Source of the DNA: Pseudomonas saudimassiliensis
GTDB lineage: Bacteria; Pseudomonadota; Gammaproteobacteria; Pseudomonadales; Pseudomonadaceae
Assembly: GCF_000939975.1 (NCBI RefSeq)
Contig: NZ_LK391969.1
Location: 1,743,953 to 1,807,952 of the forward strand
Reading direction: 5' to 3'
Length of the DNA: 64,000 nt
In this document: positions 8,008 to 17,921 of the stretch, piece by piece
How positions within the stretch are numbered: position 1 is the first letter of the stretch
How the letters are laid out: every line of letters begins with the position of its first letter
Position numbers and translations under genes: made by a program
The notes under the pieces: model-generated
The model's input: the letters and a program-made list of their open reading frames with translations, nothing else
What the model was told of the DNA's origin: nothing
Database searches by the model: none

Positions 8008-10188
8008 TCAAATCGCCTCCAACTTCGCATAAGCCACCATCAACCACTTGCTGCCTTCGTCATCGAAGTTCACCTGGATCCGCGCCTGGGCGCCGTGGCC
8101 TTCGTAGTTGAGGACCACGCCTTCACCGAACAGCGAGTGCATGACGCGCTGGCCCAGGGCGAAGCCGGTGCTTTCGCTGGCTTCCTGGGTGAACATGCTG
8201 CCCTTGCCCTTGGCGGGGCCGAAGGGGCGGCTGACGGTGTTGCCCAGGCGGACTTCACGGATCAGCTCGGCGGGTATCTCGCGGACGAAGCGCGAGACCT
8301 TGTTGAAGGTTTCGCTGCCGTACAGCCGGCGGGTTTCCGCCCAGGTGATGACCAGCTGCTGCATGGCGCGGGTAATACCGACATAGGCCAGGCGGCGTTC
8401 CTCTTCCAGGCGGCCGGGTTCTTCCAGGCTCATCTTGTGCGGGAACAGGCCCTCCTCCATGCCGGCGAGGAACACCAGCGGGAATTCCAGGCCCTTGGCG
8501 CTGTGCAGGGTCATCAGCTGGACGCTGTCCTCGAAGCGATCGGCCTGGGTTTCCCCGGCTTCCAGCGAGGCATGGGCGAGGAAGGCCAGCAGGGTGCTGC
8601 CCTCCTCTTCCTCATCGACCATCTCGTTCTCGAAGGCGCGCGCGGCGGAGACCAGTTCTTCCAGGTTCTCCACGCGGGCCTGGGCCTTCTCGCCTTTTTC
8701 CTTTTCATGGAAGGCCAGCAGGCCGCTGTGCTCGATCACCTGCTGGGTCATGCTGTACAAGGGCACGCCTTCGACACGCTCGGTCAGGTCTTCGATCAGT
8801 TGCATGAAGGTCTGCACCGCATTGGCGGCGCGCCCCGGCAGGCCCTTGTTGTCGAGCAGGTCGCAACCGGCCTGCCACAGCGATACGTCCTGCTGACGGG
8901 CGTGCTGACGCAGGGTCTCCACGGTCTTGTCACCGATACCCCGGGTGGGGATGTTGATGATGCGCTCGAGCGCACCGTCGTCCCCGCGGTTGGCGATCAG
9001 CCGCATGTAGGCCATGGCGTTCTTGATCTCGGCGCGCTCGAAGAAGCGCTGGCCGCCATAGATGCGATAGGGAATAGCCCCGCGCAGCAGCGCCTCCTCC
9101 AGCACCCGGGATTGGGCGTTGGAGCGATACAGGATGGCGATCTCGCTGCGGGTCATGCCCTGGCTGACGGCCTCGCTGATGCGATCGACGATGAACCGTG
9201 CCTCGTCCTGCTCGTTGAACCCGGCGTACAGCGAGATGGGCTCGCCGTCGTTGCCGTCGGTCCACAGCTCCTTGCCCATGCGCCCGGCGTTGTTGGTGAT
9301 CAGCGCGTTGGCGGCCTTGAGGATGGTGGCGGTGGAGCGGTAGTTCTGCTCCAGGCGGATCAGCTCGGCGGCCGGGTAATCCTGCTGGAACTGCTGGATG
9401 TTCTCGATGCGCGCGCCGCGCCAGCCGTAGATCGACTGGTCGTCATCGCCCACCACCATCAGACTGGGGTTGCTGCCGGCGATCAGCCGCAGCCAGGCGT
9501 ACTGTACCGCGTTGGTGTCCTGGAACTCATCGACCAGCATGTGCCGGAAGCGTGCCTGGTACTGTTCGCGCAGCGGCTGGTTGTCGCGCCATAGCTCCAG
9601 CGAGCGCAGCAGCAACTCGGCAAAATCCACTACCCCGGCGCGGGCGCAGGCCTGCTCGTAGGCGGTGTAGATACGCAGCATGGTGGTCAGGAACAGGTCA
9701 CCGGCGGCCTGGATGTGTTGCGGGCGCAGGCCCTCGTCCTTCTGGCCGTTGATCCACCACTGCGCCTGGCGCGGTGCCCACTGGTTCTCGTCCAGCCCCA
9801 ATTCGCGGACCACCCGCTTGACCAGCCGCAGCTGGTCATCGCTATCCAGAATCTGGAACTGCTCGGCCAGCCCGGCCTCGCGCCAGTGGGCGCGCAGCAG
9901 CCGGTGTGCCAGCCCGTGGAAGGTGCCGACCCACATGCCCTGGGGCGAGATGCCGAGCAGCTGTTCGATGCGCTGGCGCATCTCGGCGGCGGCCTTGTTG
10001 GTGAAGGTGACGGACAGAATGCTCCAGGGCGAGGCCTTTTCGACCTCCACCAGCCAGGCGATGCGGTGAACCAGCACCCGGGTCTTGCCGGAGCCGGCAC
10101 CGGCCAGGACCAGCTGTTGGCCAGTAGCTGCGGTGACCGCCTGGCGCTGGGCGTCGTTGAGCGAATTGAGCAAATGAGAGATATCCAT
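8008..10188 (-). CDS. uvrD: DNA helicase II
   Basis: A 726-residue SF1A helicase that unwinds DNA 3'-5' in nucleotide excision repair and methyl-directed mismatch repair. The helicase motifs are all visible: DAQRQAV (Q motif), AGAGSGKT (Walker A, residues 29-36), VDEFQDTN (motif II), [13 protein letters not shown] (motif III), QNYRS (motif IV), [27 protein letters not shown] (motif V) and [14 protein letters not shown] (motif VI). The C-terminal segment [20 protein letters not shown] matches the UvrD C-terminal (Tudor-like) domain that contacts RNA polymerase or UvrB, supporting UvrD over Rep. It diverges from the GGDEF/EAL gene. Confidence 0.96.
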   Translation of the reverse strand: MDISHLLNSLNDAQRQAVTAATGQQLVLAGAGSGKTRVLVHRIAWLVEVEKASPWSILSVTFTNKAAAEMRQRIEQLLGISPQGMWVGTFHGLAHRLLRAHWREAGLAEQFQILDSDDQLRLVKRVVRELGLDENQWAPRQAQWWINGQKDEGLRPQHIQAAGDLFLTTMLRIYTAYEQACARAGVVDFAELLLRSLELWRDNQPLREQYQARFRHMLVDEFQDTNAVQYAWLRLIAGSNPSLMVVGDDDQSIYGWRGARIENIQQFQQDYPAAELIRLEQNYRSTATILKAANALITNNAGRMGKELWTDGNDGEPISLYAGFNEQDEARFIVDRISEAVSQGMTRSEIAILYRSNAQSRVLEEALLRGAIPYRIYGGQRFFERAEIKNAMAYMRLIANRGDDGALERIINIPTRGIGDKTVETLRQHARQQDVSLWQAGCDLLDNKGLPGRAANAVQTFMQLIEDLTERVEGVPLYSMTQQVIEHSGLLAFHEKEKGEKAQARVENLEELVSAARAFENEMVDEEEEGSTLLAFLAHASLEAGETQADRFEDSVQLMTLHSAKGLEFPLVFLAGMEEGLFPHKMSLEEPGRLEEERRLAYVGITRAMQQLVITWAETRRLYGSETFNKVSRFVREIPAELIREVRLGNTVSRPFGPAKGKGSMFTQEASESTGFALGQRVMHSLFGEGVVLNYEGHGAQARIQVNFDDEGSKWLMVAYAKLEAI

Positions 10189-10376
10189 CGCGGCATTCTA
10201 CCGTGCCGGCGCCAGGGCCGGAAGGAAGACGACCGGCAGCGCAGGCTAATCATCCGATTTGTATCAGCGGGGGCTGTGCCGCTGGCGGGCGCTGGTGTAT
10301 GGTTCGCCGATGGATGGCAGTCACATGGAAGCGTCATGACAGTAATCCCCCATCGGCACCACGGGTGCGCCCCCGC

Positions 10377-13211
10377 ATGACCGCGCGGCCTCCCGATATC
10401 GACTCCGCAGCCGCTCGGCAGCAGCTGCGTCAGCTCGATTTGCTCTTCGAATATTCCCGCTTGCCCCAGTGGCTGGTCATGCTCGCCGCCGGCGTGGTGA
10501 CCCTGCTGGTGTGGGACCATGTGGCTTCCAGCGCGGCCCTGTCCTGGTTGCTGCTGATATGCCTGTTGACCCTGCTGCGTACCCGCTTGGCCCGCCAGTA
10601 CCGGCGCAGCCCGCCGGAGCAGCGGCAACGGCCCCACTGGGCGGCCCTGTTCTATCTCGGCAATGGCATTTCCGGCCTGGCCATGGGCTCGGTCCACCTG
10701 TTGCTGGTGCCGGTGGACACCTTCAACGTCCAGGCCGGTGCCTACGCGGTGACGACCGGCGTGGCCCTCTGTGTCAGCATCATCTACGCCCACAGGTTCA
10801 GCGCCTTTCTCACCTTTGCCCTGCCCAGCTGGCTGCCGCCGACCCTGTTTCTCTGGATGCAGCCCGACCCCAGCAGCCCCTATTGGGCGCTGATGAGCAT
10901 CACGCTGTTTTCCTGCATGTTGCTGGCGGCGGCCTTCATCAACCGGTCCGCCAAACGCTCGCTGCAGGGAGAGATTCGCAACGAGGCGCTGCTCTACCGG
11001 CTGGATGAGGCCCGCCAGCAGGCCGAGGCACTGAATATCCAGCTGACCGGCGAGATAGAACACCGGCGCCAGGCCGAGCAGCAGCTGCGCAACAGTCACG
11101 AGGCGCTGGAGCACCGCGTTGCCCAACGCACCCAGGAGCTGCAGCAGACCCAGGCGCGCCTGAGCATGGCCCTGGAAGCCAGCGCGCTGGGCCTCTGGGA
11201 CTGGGATCTGCGCACCGATGAGGTACATCACTCCCATCTTCAGGAGATCTTCGGCCTGCCGGACACCCCCCTCACCATGCGTGGCGGCCTCAGGCCGCGG
11301 GTGCACCCGGAGGATACGCAACGGGTCCGCAGCGCCCTGATCCAGCATTTCCAGCAGACCACGCCCTATTGCGTGGAGTACCGCGTGCGCCATCGGGACG
11401 GCCACTGGGTCTGGGTCGAGGATAATGGCCGGGCCATCGAGCGCGACAGTGCCGGCCGAGTGCTGCGGATGATCGGCACCCGCCGCGATATTACCGAGCG
11501 ACGGCATCGCCATGAGCAGGAACGGCTCGCCGCCACGGTGTTCGAGGCGACCTCCGACGGCATCTTCATTCTCGACCCGGAGCGGCGCATCCTGGCGGTG
11601 AACCAGGCCTTCAGCGTGATCACCGGCTATCCCGCCCGCGACGTCATCGGACGGGTATTGACCTCTGCCAGCACCGATCCGGATACCCAGGCAACCTACG
11701 CCCGCATGGGCACTGCCCTGCGCCACCACGATCGCTGGGAAGGCGAGGTGCTGGAGCAGCGCCGCAGTGGCGAACGCTATCCGCAGTGGCTGCAGCTGAC
11801 GGTGGTGCGCAACCCGGCCGGCGAGATTACCCATATCGTCGGGTTCTTCGCCGACCGCACCATCAATCACCGGGCCGAGGAGCAGCTGCGCTACCTGACC
11901 GACTACGACTCCCTTACCCAGCTGGCCAACCGCAGCCTGTTCAGCCGCAAACTGGCCGAGGCCACCAGCCAGGCCCGCGCCCGGGGCAACGAGCTGGCGC
12001 TGTTGCATATCGACCTGGACCGCTTCAAGAACATCAACGAAACCCTCGGCCACGTCCAGGCCGATGCGCTGTTGCGCCAGGTGGCCGAGCGCCTCGCCGC
12101 CCAGCTGCCCCAGGCCGTGGTGCTGGCGCGGCTATCCGCGGACGAGTTCGTGGCGGTCAAGCAGAACCTGCCCCGGCATGCACTGGCGCAATTGGCGACC
12201 CGGCTGCTGCAGGTGCTGGGCGAGCCGATCCGGATCGGCGATAACGAACTGATCATTTCCGCGTCCATCGGCATCAGCTTGTTCCCCCGCGAGGCAACCA
12301 ATAGCCTGCAGCTGATCAATCAGGCCAACCAGGCGATGCAGCACGCCAAGAATTTGGGTGGCAACGGCTTCCAGTTCCACTCGGCGGACCTGCCGACGCG
12401 CAGTGCCGACCGATTGCATCTGGAGCACGAGCTGCGTCGGGCGATTGCCGATGGGCAGCTGCAGATCCACTACCAGCCCAAGCAGCAGCTGGCCAGCAAC
12501 CGCATCGACAGTGCCGAGGCGCTGGTGCGCTGGCAGCATCCGACCCGGGGCGCCATGCTGCCCGGCGACTTCATCAGCATCGCCGAGGAAACCGGGCTGA
12601 TACTGCCGCTGGGCGACCAAGTCCTGCGGCGGGCCTGTGCCCAGGCCAGTCAATGGCTGCGTGAGGGGCCCCAGGCGGTGCGGGTGGCGGTAAACCTGTC
12701 CGGGCAACAATTGCGCCAGCCCCAGTTTGCCGCCGCGGTCGAGCGCATCCTCGACGAGACCGGTCTGCCGGGCCATCTGCTGGAACTGGAGCTGACCGAG
12801 AGCATGCTGCTGGAGCACAGTGAAGGCGTGGCGGACAATCTCGCCGCCCTGCGCCAACTGGGGGTGGAATTGTCGGTGGATGATTTCGGCACCGGTTACT
12901 CGTCCCTGGCCTACCTGAAGCGCTTTCCGATCCGTTGCCTGAAGATCGACCGCGCCTTCATCTGCGAGCTGCATGAGCAGCCCGGGGACATCGCCATCGT
13001 GCGGGCGATCATTGCCATGGCCCACAGCATGAACCTGCGGGTGGTCGCCGAGGGGGTCGAGCACGACAGCCAGCTGGCGTTCCTGCGCAGCCTGGGCTGC
13101 GACGAAGTACAGGGCTTCCTGATCAGCCGGCCCCTGCCCGCCGCGGACTTCGCCCGGCTGATGGCGCTGCAGGTCAGCGCCGCGAGCGCATCGAGCCGGG
13201 CGCTGCCTTGA
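10377..13211 (+). CDS. Membrane PAS-GGDEF-EAL protein, likely c-di-GMP phosphodiesterase
   Basis: A 944-residue signalling protein from the ATG at 10377; a GTG at 10365 is an alternative start. Residues about 30-190 contain several hydrophobic helices (sensor/membrane region), followed by a coiled coil, two PAS domains (about 262-380 and 386-500), a GGDEF domain (about 506-665) and an EAL domain (about 685-935). The GGDEF signature is degenerate, SADEF within ARLSADEFV, so diguanylate cyclase activity is doubtful. The EAL domain has EALVRW, the ELTES glutamate, the DDFGTGYSS loop, KIDRAFI and AEGVE, so it is probably an active c-di-GMP phosphodiesterase. It converges with zwf. Confidence 0.88.
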   Translation: MTARPPDIDSAAARQQLRQLDLLFEYSRLPQWLVMLAAGVVTLLVWDHVASSAALSWLLLICLLTLLRTRLARQYRRSPPEQRQRPHWAALFYLGNGISGLAMGSVHLLLVPVDTFNVQAGAYAVTTGVALCVSIIYAHRFSAFLTFALPSWLPPTLFLWMQPDPSSPYWALMSITLFSCMLLAAAFINRSAKRSLQGEIRNEALLYRLDEARQQAEALNIQLTGEIEHRRQAEQQLRNSHEALEHRVAQRTQELQQTQARLSMALEASALGLWDWDLRTDEVHHSHLQEIFGLPDTPLTMRGGLRPRVHPEDTQRVRSALIQHFQQTTPYCVEYRVRHRDGHWVWVEDNGRAIERDSAGRVLRMIGTRRDITERRHRHEQERLAATVFEATSDGIFILDPERRILAVNQAFSVITGYPARDVIGRVLTSASTDPDTQATYARMGTALRHHDRWEGEVLEQRRSGERYPQWLQLTVVRNPAGEITHIVGFFADRTINHRAEEQLRYLTDYDSLTQLANRSLFSRKLAEATSQARARGNELALLHIDLDRFKNINETLGHVQADALLRQVAERLAAQLPQAVVLARLSADEFVAVKQNLPRHALAQLATRLLQVLGEPIRIGDNELIISASIGISLFPREATNSLQLINQANQAMQHAKNLGGNGFQFHSADLPTRSADRLHLEHELRRAIADGQLQIHYQPKQQLASNRIDSAEALVRWQHPTRGAMLPGDFISIAEETGLILPLGDQVLRRACAQASQWLREGPQAVRVAVNLSGQQLRQPQFAAAVERILDETGLPGHLLELELTESMLLEHSEGVADNLAALRQLGVELSVDDFGTGYSSLAYLKRFPIRCLKIDRAFICELHEQPGDIAIVRAIIAMAHSMNLRVVAEGVEHDSQLAFLRSLGCDEVQGFLISRPLPAADFARLMALQVSAASASSRALP

Positions 13212-13217
13212 CCGGGT

Positions 13218-14684
13218 CTAGCGCTCGTCGAACCAGACATGCCCGGCCCGCTCCAGCAGGCTGTCGGCCGCCTCCGGCCCCCAGCTGCCAGCGGCGTAGC
13301 GCTTGGGCGAACGATAGACCTCGCGCCAGCCGCGGATGATCGGGTCGACCCAGCGCCAGGCCGCCTCAATCTCGTCCCGGCGCATGAACAGGGTCGCATC
13401 GCCCTGGATCACATCCAGCAACAGCCGTTCGTAGGCATCCCAGCGGCGGCGCTTGAAGGCTTCGTCGAAATGCAGGTCCAGTTCCACTTCCTGCAGCGCC
13501 ATGCCCCGCCCCGGGGATTTGGCCATCAGCGACAGGCTGATGCTTTCATCCGGCTGCAGGCGGATCACCAGGCGGTTGCTGGTGGGTGTACCGTTGCCAG
13601 GGAACAGCCGGTGCGGCACGGACTTGAACTGGATGATGATTTCCGACTTGCGCTGGGCCAGGGATTTGCCGGTGCGCAGATAGAAGGGCACGCCGGCCCA
13701 GCGCCAGTTGTCGATCTCCGCCTTGAGCGCGACATAGGTCTCGGTATTGCTGTCATGGTCGACGCTCTTCTCGAAATAATACGCCGGAAGCTTTTCGCCC
13801 GCCCGCTGGCCTTCGGAATACTGCCCGCGCACCGTCTGGTCCTGCACGTCCATACCGGTGATCGGACGCAGGGCTTCGAGGATCTTCAGCTTTTCGTTGC
13901 GCACCGCCTCCGGCTCGAAGTGTACCGGCGCCTCCATGGCCACAAGGCACAGCAGCTGCAACAGGTGGTTCTGCACCATGTCGCGCATGGCGCCGGCCTC
14001 GTCGTAATAGGCGCCGCGGTTCTCCACGCCGACGGTTTCCAGCACGCTGATCTGCACGTGGTCGATATGCCCGTTGCGCCACAACGGCTCGAACAGCGCG
14101 TTGCCGAACCGCAGCGCCAGCAGGTTCTGCACCGTCTCCTTGCCGAGGAAGTGGTCGATACGAAATACCCGCGACTCGTCGAACACGCTGCCGATGCGGT
14201 CATTGATCTGGTTGGCGGTCTTCAGGCTGTTGCCCAGGGGCTTTTCCAGCACGATACGAGCGTCGGCATTGACCAGCCCGGCCGACTCCAGATGCAGGGC
14301 GGTGGGCGCGAACAGGTCCGGCAGGGTCGCCAGGTAGAACACCCGCACCCGCCCGGGCTGCTCACCCAGGTGCCGCGCCAGGCGGGTGAACTCGATACGC
14401 TGGCTGACGTTGAGCATCATGTAGTCCAGCCGTTCGGCGAAACTGTTCCAGGCCTGGTCGTCGAAATCGGCCTTGGCCACATGCTGGCTGACATGGCGCC
14501 GCACCAACTTGCGGTAGCTGGCACCGTCGTGCTGGCTGCGGGCCAGGGCCAGGATGCGGGTATCGGGGTGCAGATGGCGATCGCGGTGCAGGTAGAACAG
14601 GGCCGGCAGCAGCTTGCGCATGGCCAGGTCCCCGGTGCCGCCGAATACCACGATATCGCAGGCTTTACCGTAACGCGCTGACAC
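13218..14684 (-). CDS. zwf: Glucose-6-phosphate 1-dehydrogenase
   Basis: A 488-residue enzyme oxidising glucose-6-phosphate to 6-phosphogluconolactone with NADP+ (or NAD+), feeding the Entner-Doudoroff and pentose phosphate routes. The nucleotide-binding motif [17 protein letters not shown] is near residues 13-29, the EKPLG motif near 147-151, and the active-site signature [13 protein letters not shown] spans 175-187 with the conserved His178. Length and motifs fit the family exactly. It diverges from hexR, and the HexR-type palindrome at 14720-14734 lies 36 bases upstream of the ATG. The usual Pseudomonas partners pgl and eda do not follow; instead the gene converges on the GGDEF/EAL gene. 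Confidence 0.97.
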   Translation of the reverse strand: MSARYGKACDIVVFGGTGDLAMRKLLPALFYLHRDRHLHPDTRILALARSQHDGASYRKLVRRHVSQHVAKADFDDQAWNSFAERLDYMMLNVSQRIEFTRLARHLGEQPGRVRVFYLATLPDLFAPTALHLESAGLVNADARIVLEKPLGNSLKTANQINDRIGSVFDESRVFRIDHFLGKETVQNLLALRFGNALFEPLWRNGHIDHVQISVLETVGVENRGAYYDEAGAMRDMVQNHLLQLLCLVAMEAPVHFEPEAVRNEKLKILEALRPITGMDVQDQTVRGQYSEGQRAGEKLPAYYFEKSVDHDSNTETYVALKAEIDNWRWAGVPFYLRTGKSLAQRKSEIIIQFKSVPHRLFPGNGTPTSNRLVIRLQPDESISLSLMAKSPGRGMALQEVELDLHFDEAFKRRRWDAYERLLLDVIQGDATLFMRRDEIEAAWRWVDPIIRGWREVYRSPKRYAAGSWGPEAADSLLERAGHVWFDER

Positions 14685-14719
14685 TATTGTTCTCCTCGGA
14701 AAAGCGGGCGGGAGGATTT

Positions 14720-14734
14720 TGTAGTATAACTACA
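14720..14734. promoter_or_regulatory. Probable HexR operator
   Basis: The 15-base sequence TGTAGTATAACTACA is a perfect inverted repeat (6-base arms, 3-base centre) and closely matches the known HexR recognition pattern (TGTA/TACA arms around an AT-rich core). It lies in the zwf-hexR intergenic region, 36 bases upstream of zwf, where a bound repressor would block transcription. HexR binding elsewhere is relieved by 2-keto-3-deoxy-6-phosphogluconate. Confidence 0.8.
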
Positions 14735-14895
14735 CGCATTCAAGCGTCCGTCACCGCGGGCCCGTTCATATTAGTCGCATCATCGTTGCTGGCGAGTATT
14801 GCTGTCCAGCGCAGTGCAAGGAGAGAGCATAGTGCAGCTATGTACAGGACTGACGATCATGTCGAGCGACAGCATGGCCTCCGCATGAGGCCCAC

Positions 14896-15771
14896 GTGAA
14901 TCTGCTCCAGCATATTGCCGGCAACCGCCAGCTCCTGCGTAAATCGGAATTGAAGGTCGCCGATTACGTCCTCACCAACGCCGCCCAGGTAATGCACTCG
15001 TCCATGGCCGATCTGGCCCGGGAAGTCGGCGTGAGCGAGCCCACCATAGTGCGCTTCTGCCGCGCCATCGGCTGTACCGGCTTCCAGGATCTGAAGCTCA
15101 AGCTGGCCCAGAGCCTGGCGGCGGGCGCCAGCTTCGGCCAGTTCTCGATCAACGAGGATGACAGCATCGAAGAGCTGTCGCACAAGATCTTCGATACCAC
15201 CCTGGCGACCCTGATGGACGTGCGCGAGCGGCTGGATGCCGATGCCATGGAGCAGGCCATTCTCGCCATGGCCGAGGCCCGTCGGGTGGAGTTCTACGGT
15301 TTCGGTGCCTCCGGTGCGGTGGCCAGCGACGCCCAGCACAAGTTCTTCCGCCTGCAGGTCTCCACCGCTGCCTACTCGGACCCGCACATGCAGGCCATGT
15401 CCGCGGTGACCCTGGGGCCATTCGATGTCGCCGTGGCCATCTCCCAGACCGGGCGCACCAAGGACCTGCTGCATTCGGCCGCACTGGTGGTGGAGAGCGG
15501 CGCAACCCTGATCAGTCTCTGCCCGAGCAACACGCCCCTGTCCGAACTGGGCCGTATCCACATCCCGATCGATGTCACCGAAGACACCGACATCTATACC
15601 CCGCTGTCATCGCGCATTGCCCATCTGGTGGTCATCGATGTACTGGCCATGGGCATGGCCATGCGCCGCGGCCCGGAACTGGTCAATCACCTGAAGAGCG
15701 TCAAGCGGAGCTTGCGGGGATTGCGATTGTCCAACAAAGTCAGTCAACGGAATACCGATACGCAGGATTGA
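14896..15771 (+). CDS. hexR: HexR, RpiR-family repressor of glucose metabolism
   Basis: A 291-residue regulator with an N-terminal RpiR-type helix-turn-helix (about residues 15-75; MADLAREVGVSEPTIVRFCRAIG) and a C-terminal SIS sugar-phosphate-binding domain (about 120-260; VEFYGFGASGAVASDAQHK and VAISQTGRTKDLL). The start MNLLQHIAG and the run LKLKLAQSLAAGASFGQF are close to Pseudomonas HexR. The chosen start is GTG, preceded by TGAGG at a 5-base spacing. HexR represses Entner-Doudoroff and zwf genes until its effector is made. It diverges from zwf, as in other pseudomonads, and is followed after 4 bases by a DUF2071 gene that is probably co-transcribed. Confidence 0.94.
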   Translation: MNLLQHIAGNRQLLRKSELKVADYVLTNAAQVMHSSMADLAREVGVSEPTIVRFCRAIGCTGFQDLKLKLAQSLAAGASFGQFSINEDDSIEELSHKIFDTTLATLMDVRERLDADAMEQAILAMAEARRVEFYGFGASGAVASDAQHKFFRLQVSTAAYSDPHMQAMSAVTLGPFDVAVAISQTGRTKDLLHSAALVVESGATLISLCPSNTPLSELGRIHIPIDVTEDTDIYTPLSSRIAHLVVIDVLAMGMAMRRGPELVNHLKSVKRSLRGLRLSNKVSQRNTDTQD

Positions 15772-15775
15772 GCCG

Positions 15776-16636
15776 ATGCAGCATGTCACTCGTGGCCCAG
15801 AACCTGCGGAGCAAAACGCCCTGCCGGTAACTGATCGGCCCTGGCAGCGGCTGCGCTTCGCGGATCACCTCGTTCCCCGTCCGCCGGTGTCGGGCATCAA
15901 TGTGCGCTGCCGCCTGGAGCACTTCGCCATTGTCAGTTACGCGGTCGATCCCGCGCAGCTGCGCCGGCTGATCCCGCCGCGGTTCATGCTCGATACCCTG
16001 ATGATCGACGGCCGCGAGCGCGGGCTGGTCTCGGCGGTGCCCTTTCGCAATGTGGATTTCACCCTGGCCGCCTACCCCTGCCCCTATCTGCGCATGGGCC
16101 AGACCGACTACCGCGCCTACATCATCGACCGGCTGACCGGCGAGCGGGCCGTCTGGTTCTTCGGTACCACCCTGGATTCCTGGGCGCTGCCGATTCCGCG
16201 CCACGTCTGGCAACAGCCCTGGCACCGCGGCCGGTTGCGCTTCGACTGCGCGCTCGACCCCAGCGCCAGCCGCTATGAACACTACCGATTGCATACCGCG
16301 GCGCCCGAGGCGTCGGTGGAGCTGAGCCTGACCCAGCGCGACGTGCCGCCGCCCACCTACCCCGGCTTCCCGGATGAGGAGACGGCGCTGGTCTACCTGA
16401 CCCACCCGCTGGTGGGCTTCTTCCACCGCCGCCGTGATGGGCATCTGGGGGCCTATCGGGTTTGGCATGATCAGTTGAAGGTGACCCCGGGACGGCTGCT
16501 CAACGCCCGCTTCGACTTCTTCGCCCGGCTGGGGCTGGTCTCGCTGGCCGAGCAACAGCATCCCCATAGCGTACTGATGCAGCCGATCAACGACTTCACC
16601 GTGTTCCTGCCGCCGACCCGCCTGGAACCCGAGTGA
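15776..16636 (+). CDS. DUF2071 family protein
   Basis: A 286-residue cytosolic protein of the DUF2071 (YqjF-like) family, related to the acetoacetate decarboxylase-like fold. The N-terminal half holds NVRCRLEHFAIVSYAVDPAQLRRLIPPRF, a typical family opening, and QTDYRAYIIDRLTGERAVWFFGTTLDS in the middle. No catalytic function is established for this group. The ATG lies 4 bases after the hexR stop, so translation is probably coupled and the gene may answer to the same promoter. Nothing in the sequence links it directly to sugar metabolism. Confidence 0.8.
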   Translation: MQHVTRGPEPAEQNALPVTDRPWQRLRFADHLVPRPPVSGINVRCRLEHFAIVSYAVDPAQLRRLIPPRFMLDTLMIDGRERGLVSAVPFRNVDFTLAAYPCPYLRMGQTDYRAYIIDRLTGERAVWFFGTTLDSWALPIPRHVWQQPWHRGRLRFDCALDPSASRYEHYRLHTAAPEASVELSLTQRDVPPPTYPGFPDEETALVYLTHPLVGFFHRRRDGHLGAYRVWHDQLKVTPGRLLNARFDFFARLGLVSLAEQQHPHSVLMQPINDFTVFLPPTRLEPE

Positions 16637-16673
16637 GGCATAATGGCCAGCCGTCTGTTCTCTGGAGTCGTAC

Positions 16674-16952
16674 ATGCCCGTAGCCATGGCCCGCCACATC
16701 CTGGTCAAGACCGAAGCTGAAGCCACTCAGCTGAAACAGCGCATCGCCGCCGGTGAAGCCTTCGATGTGCTGGCAAAGAAACACTCGACCTGCCCGTCAA
16801 AGAAACGGGGCGGTGATCTGGGCGAGGTGCGCCCGGGTCAGATGGTGCGCGCCATCGACCAGATCATTTTCAAGAAGCCCCTGAAAACCGTGCATGGTCC
16901 GGTGAAGACCCAGTTCGGCTGGCACCTGGTGCAGGTGTTCTACCGCGACTGA
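16674..16952 (+). CDS. ppiC: Parvulin-type peptidyl-prolyl cis-trans isomerase C
   Basis: A 92-residue single-domain parvulin, essentially the length of E. coli PpiC. The motifs ARHILVKTEAEA, FDVLAKKHSTCPS, KKRGGDLGEVRPGQMV and VKTQFGWHLVQV are those of the family, including the active-site histidines and the conserved cysteine. It speeds up proline isomerisation in the cytosol. The first ATG (MPVAMARH) is used; the second, four codons on, would give the more usual start. It precedes the nitric oxide reductase island by 87 bases and ends in a short TGAATATTCA palindrome that overlaps its stop codon. Confidence 0.93.
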   Translation: MPVAMARHILVKTEAEATQLKQRIAAGEAFDVLAKKHSTCPSKKRGGDLGEVRPGQMVRAIDQIIFKKPLKTVHGPVKTQFGWHLVQVFYRD

Positions 16953-17039
16953 ATATTCAATCGCCCCGGCAAAATGCTCAGCAGCGTCTATCCTGTGAAA
17001 AACCATTACAAATTATGACGCAAGACCGGGGGCAAAAAC

Positions 17040-17165
17040 ATGCAACTGAAAGACCTCTACAAACCCGTACGCATCCTGAGTTTCGTGGTGCTCGCGCTCA
17101 TGGTGGTGTCCTCGCTGTACGCCTTCACCATGACCATCCTGCACTGGACCGGTATCAATGTTTAA
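17040..17165 (+). CDS. 41-residue single-pass membrane peptide at the head of the nor cluster
   Basis: A complete 41-codon frame with ATG, TAA stop and a purine-rich site (GGGGG about 8 bases upstream). The peptide starts with a basic, cytoplasmic-type segment (MQLKDLYKPVRIL), has one hydrophobic helix of about 22 residues (SFVVLALMVVSSLYAFTMTI) and ends LHWTGINV. It stops 12 bases before the norC start and is followed by a good ribosome site for norC, so it is almost certainly co-transcribed with and translated alongside the reductase. I do not recognise a named family. By analogy with small subunits of other terminal oxidases (CcoQ, CydX), it may be an accessory subunit or assembly factor of cNOR; that is inference. 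Confidence 0.7.
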   Translation: MQLKDLYKPVRILSFVVLALMVVSSLYAFTMTILHWTGINV

Positions 17166-17177
17166 GGGAGCGCGACC

Positions 17178-17921
17178 ATGAACAACCGGCAAGCCAGGAT
17201 CTTTGCGTGGGGCTCGACCATTGTCGCCGCCGTGGTATTTCTCGGGATGACGCTGGACAGTCACCGTCAGTTTCCCGAGTTGACCAACGCCGACACCATC
17301 ACCCCCCAGGTCACCCACGGCAAGGATGTGTGGCACAAGTACAACTGCATCAACTGCCATACCCTGTTCGGTGAAGGGGCCTACTACGCGCCCGACCTGA
17401 CCAAGATCACCCAGCACCGCGGCGAGGCCTACCTGCAGGCCTACATGCGTGACCCGAGTGCGTTCTACGACGAGCAGACCCACCGCCGGCTGATGCCCCA
17501 GCAGAACCTCAGCGAAGAGGAGATCACCGACCTGATCAAATTCCTCGACTGGGTCGCCAATGTGGATAACCAGGGCTGGCCACCCCGGCCGATCCTGGTC
17601 ACCGGCGGCTTCACTGCGGTAGCTGGCTCCAGTGGCGCAGGCCAGGTGCAGAGCGGGCCGAGTTCGGTGGGTGTGCGGCCGGTGGATGCCGGCGATGATA
17701 TTCGCGCCCTAGGCGAGAACGTGTTCCGTACCGCCGTGCCCGCCTGCGTCGCCTGCCACTCCCTGGCGCGCCGAGCTGCTGGTGGGCTCGCCGGACTACA
17801 CCGGCCAGGCTACCGATGTGGAAAGCTACCTGCGCGAGTCCATCATGGAGCCCAGTGCCCACCTGAACACCGGCGGCATGTATTCCGCCAACGGCACATC
17901 CTTCATGCCCGATACCTTTGA
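17178..17921 (+). CDS. norC: Nitric oxide reductase cytochrome c subunit, C-terminal domain frameshifted
   Basis: A 247-residue product from ATG 17178, preceded by AAGGGAG. Residues about 8-24 are the membrane anchor; a cytochrome c domain follows with haem motif CINCH at 57-61 and probable ligand Met106 (RRLMPQQ), and the WPP motif near 134 ends the classical NorC. This part is intact and typical. A linker (about 140-175) then leads to a second haem motif CVACH at 190-194, after which the frame is wrong: about 50 residues (HSLARRAAGG onward) are nonsense, while the genuine continuation is in another frame up to 17982. NorC passes electrons to NorB for NO reduction on the periplasmic face. 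The core can still be functional. Confidence 0.88.
   Translation: MNNRQARIFAWGSTIVAAVVFLGMTLDSHRQFPELTNADTITPQVTHGKDVWHKYNCINCHTLFGEGAYYAPDLTKITQHRGEAYLQAYMRDPSAFYDEQTHRRLMPQQNLSEEEITDLIKFLDWVANVDNQGWPPRPILVTGGFTAVAGSSGAGQVQSGPSSVGVRPVDAGDDIRALGENVFRTAVPACVACHSLARRAAGGLAGLHRPGYRCGKLPARVHHGAQCPPEHRRHVFRQRHILHARYL

Noticed and set aside
9687..12053. Long minus-strand reading frame of 788 codons opposite the uvrD/GGDEF region
   Set aside because: It lies antisense to clearly conserved genes, has no recognisable domain, and is explained by high GC, which makes stop codons rare. The same applies to long plus-strand frames opposite ycaO, uvrD, zwf, cfa, the atp genes, parA and mnmG.
14885..14900. 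HexR box or second parS copy near the hexR start (CCCACGTGAA)
   Set aside because: Only CACGTG is shared with parS, and the arms do not match; it overlaps the GTG start of hexR.
16950..17039. FNR/DNR-type operator upstream of the nor cluster
   Set aside because: No TTGATnnnnATCAA match was found. The TGAATATTCA palindrome overlapping the ppiC stop has the wrong spacing, so the regulator of the cluster is unresolved.
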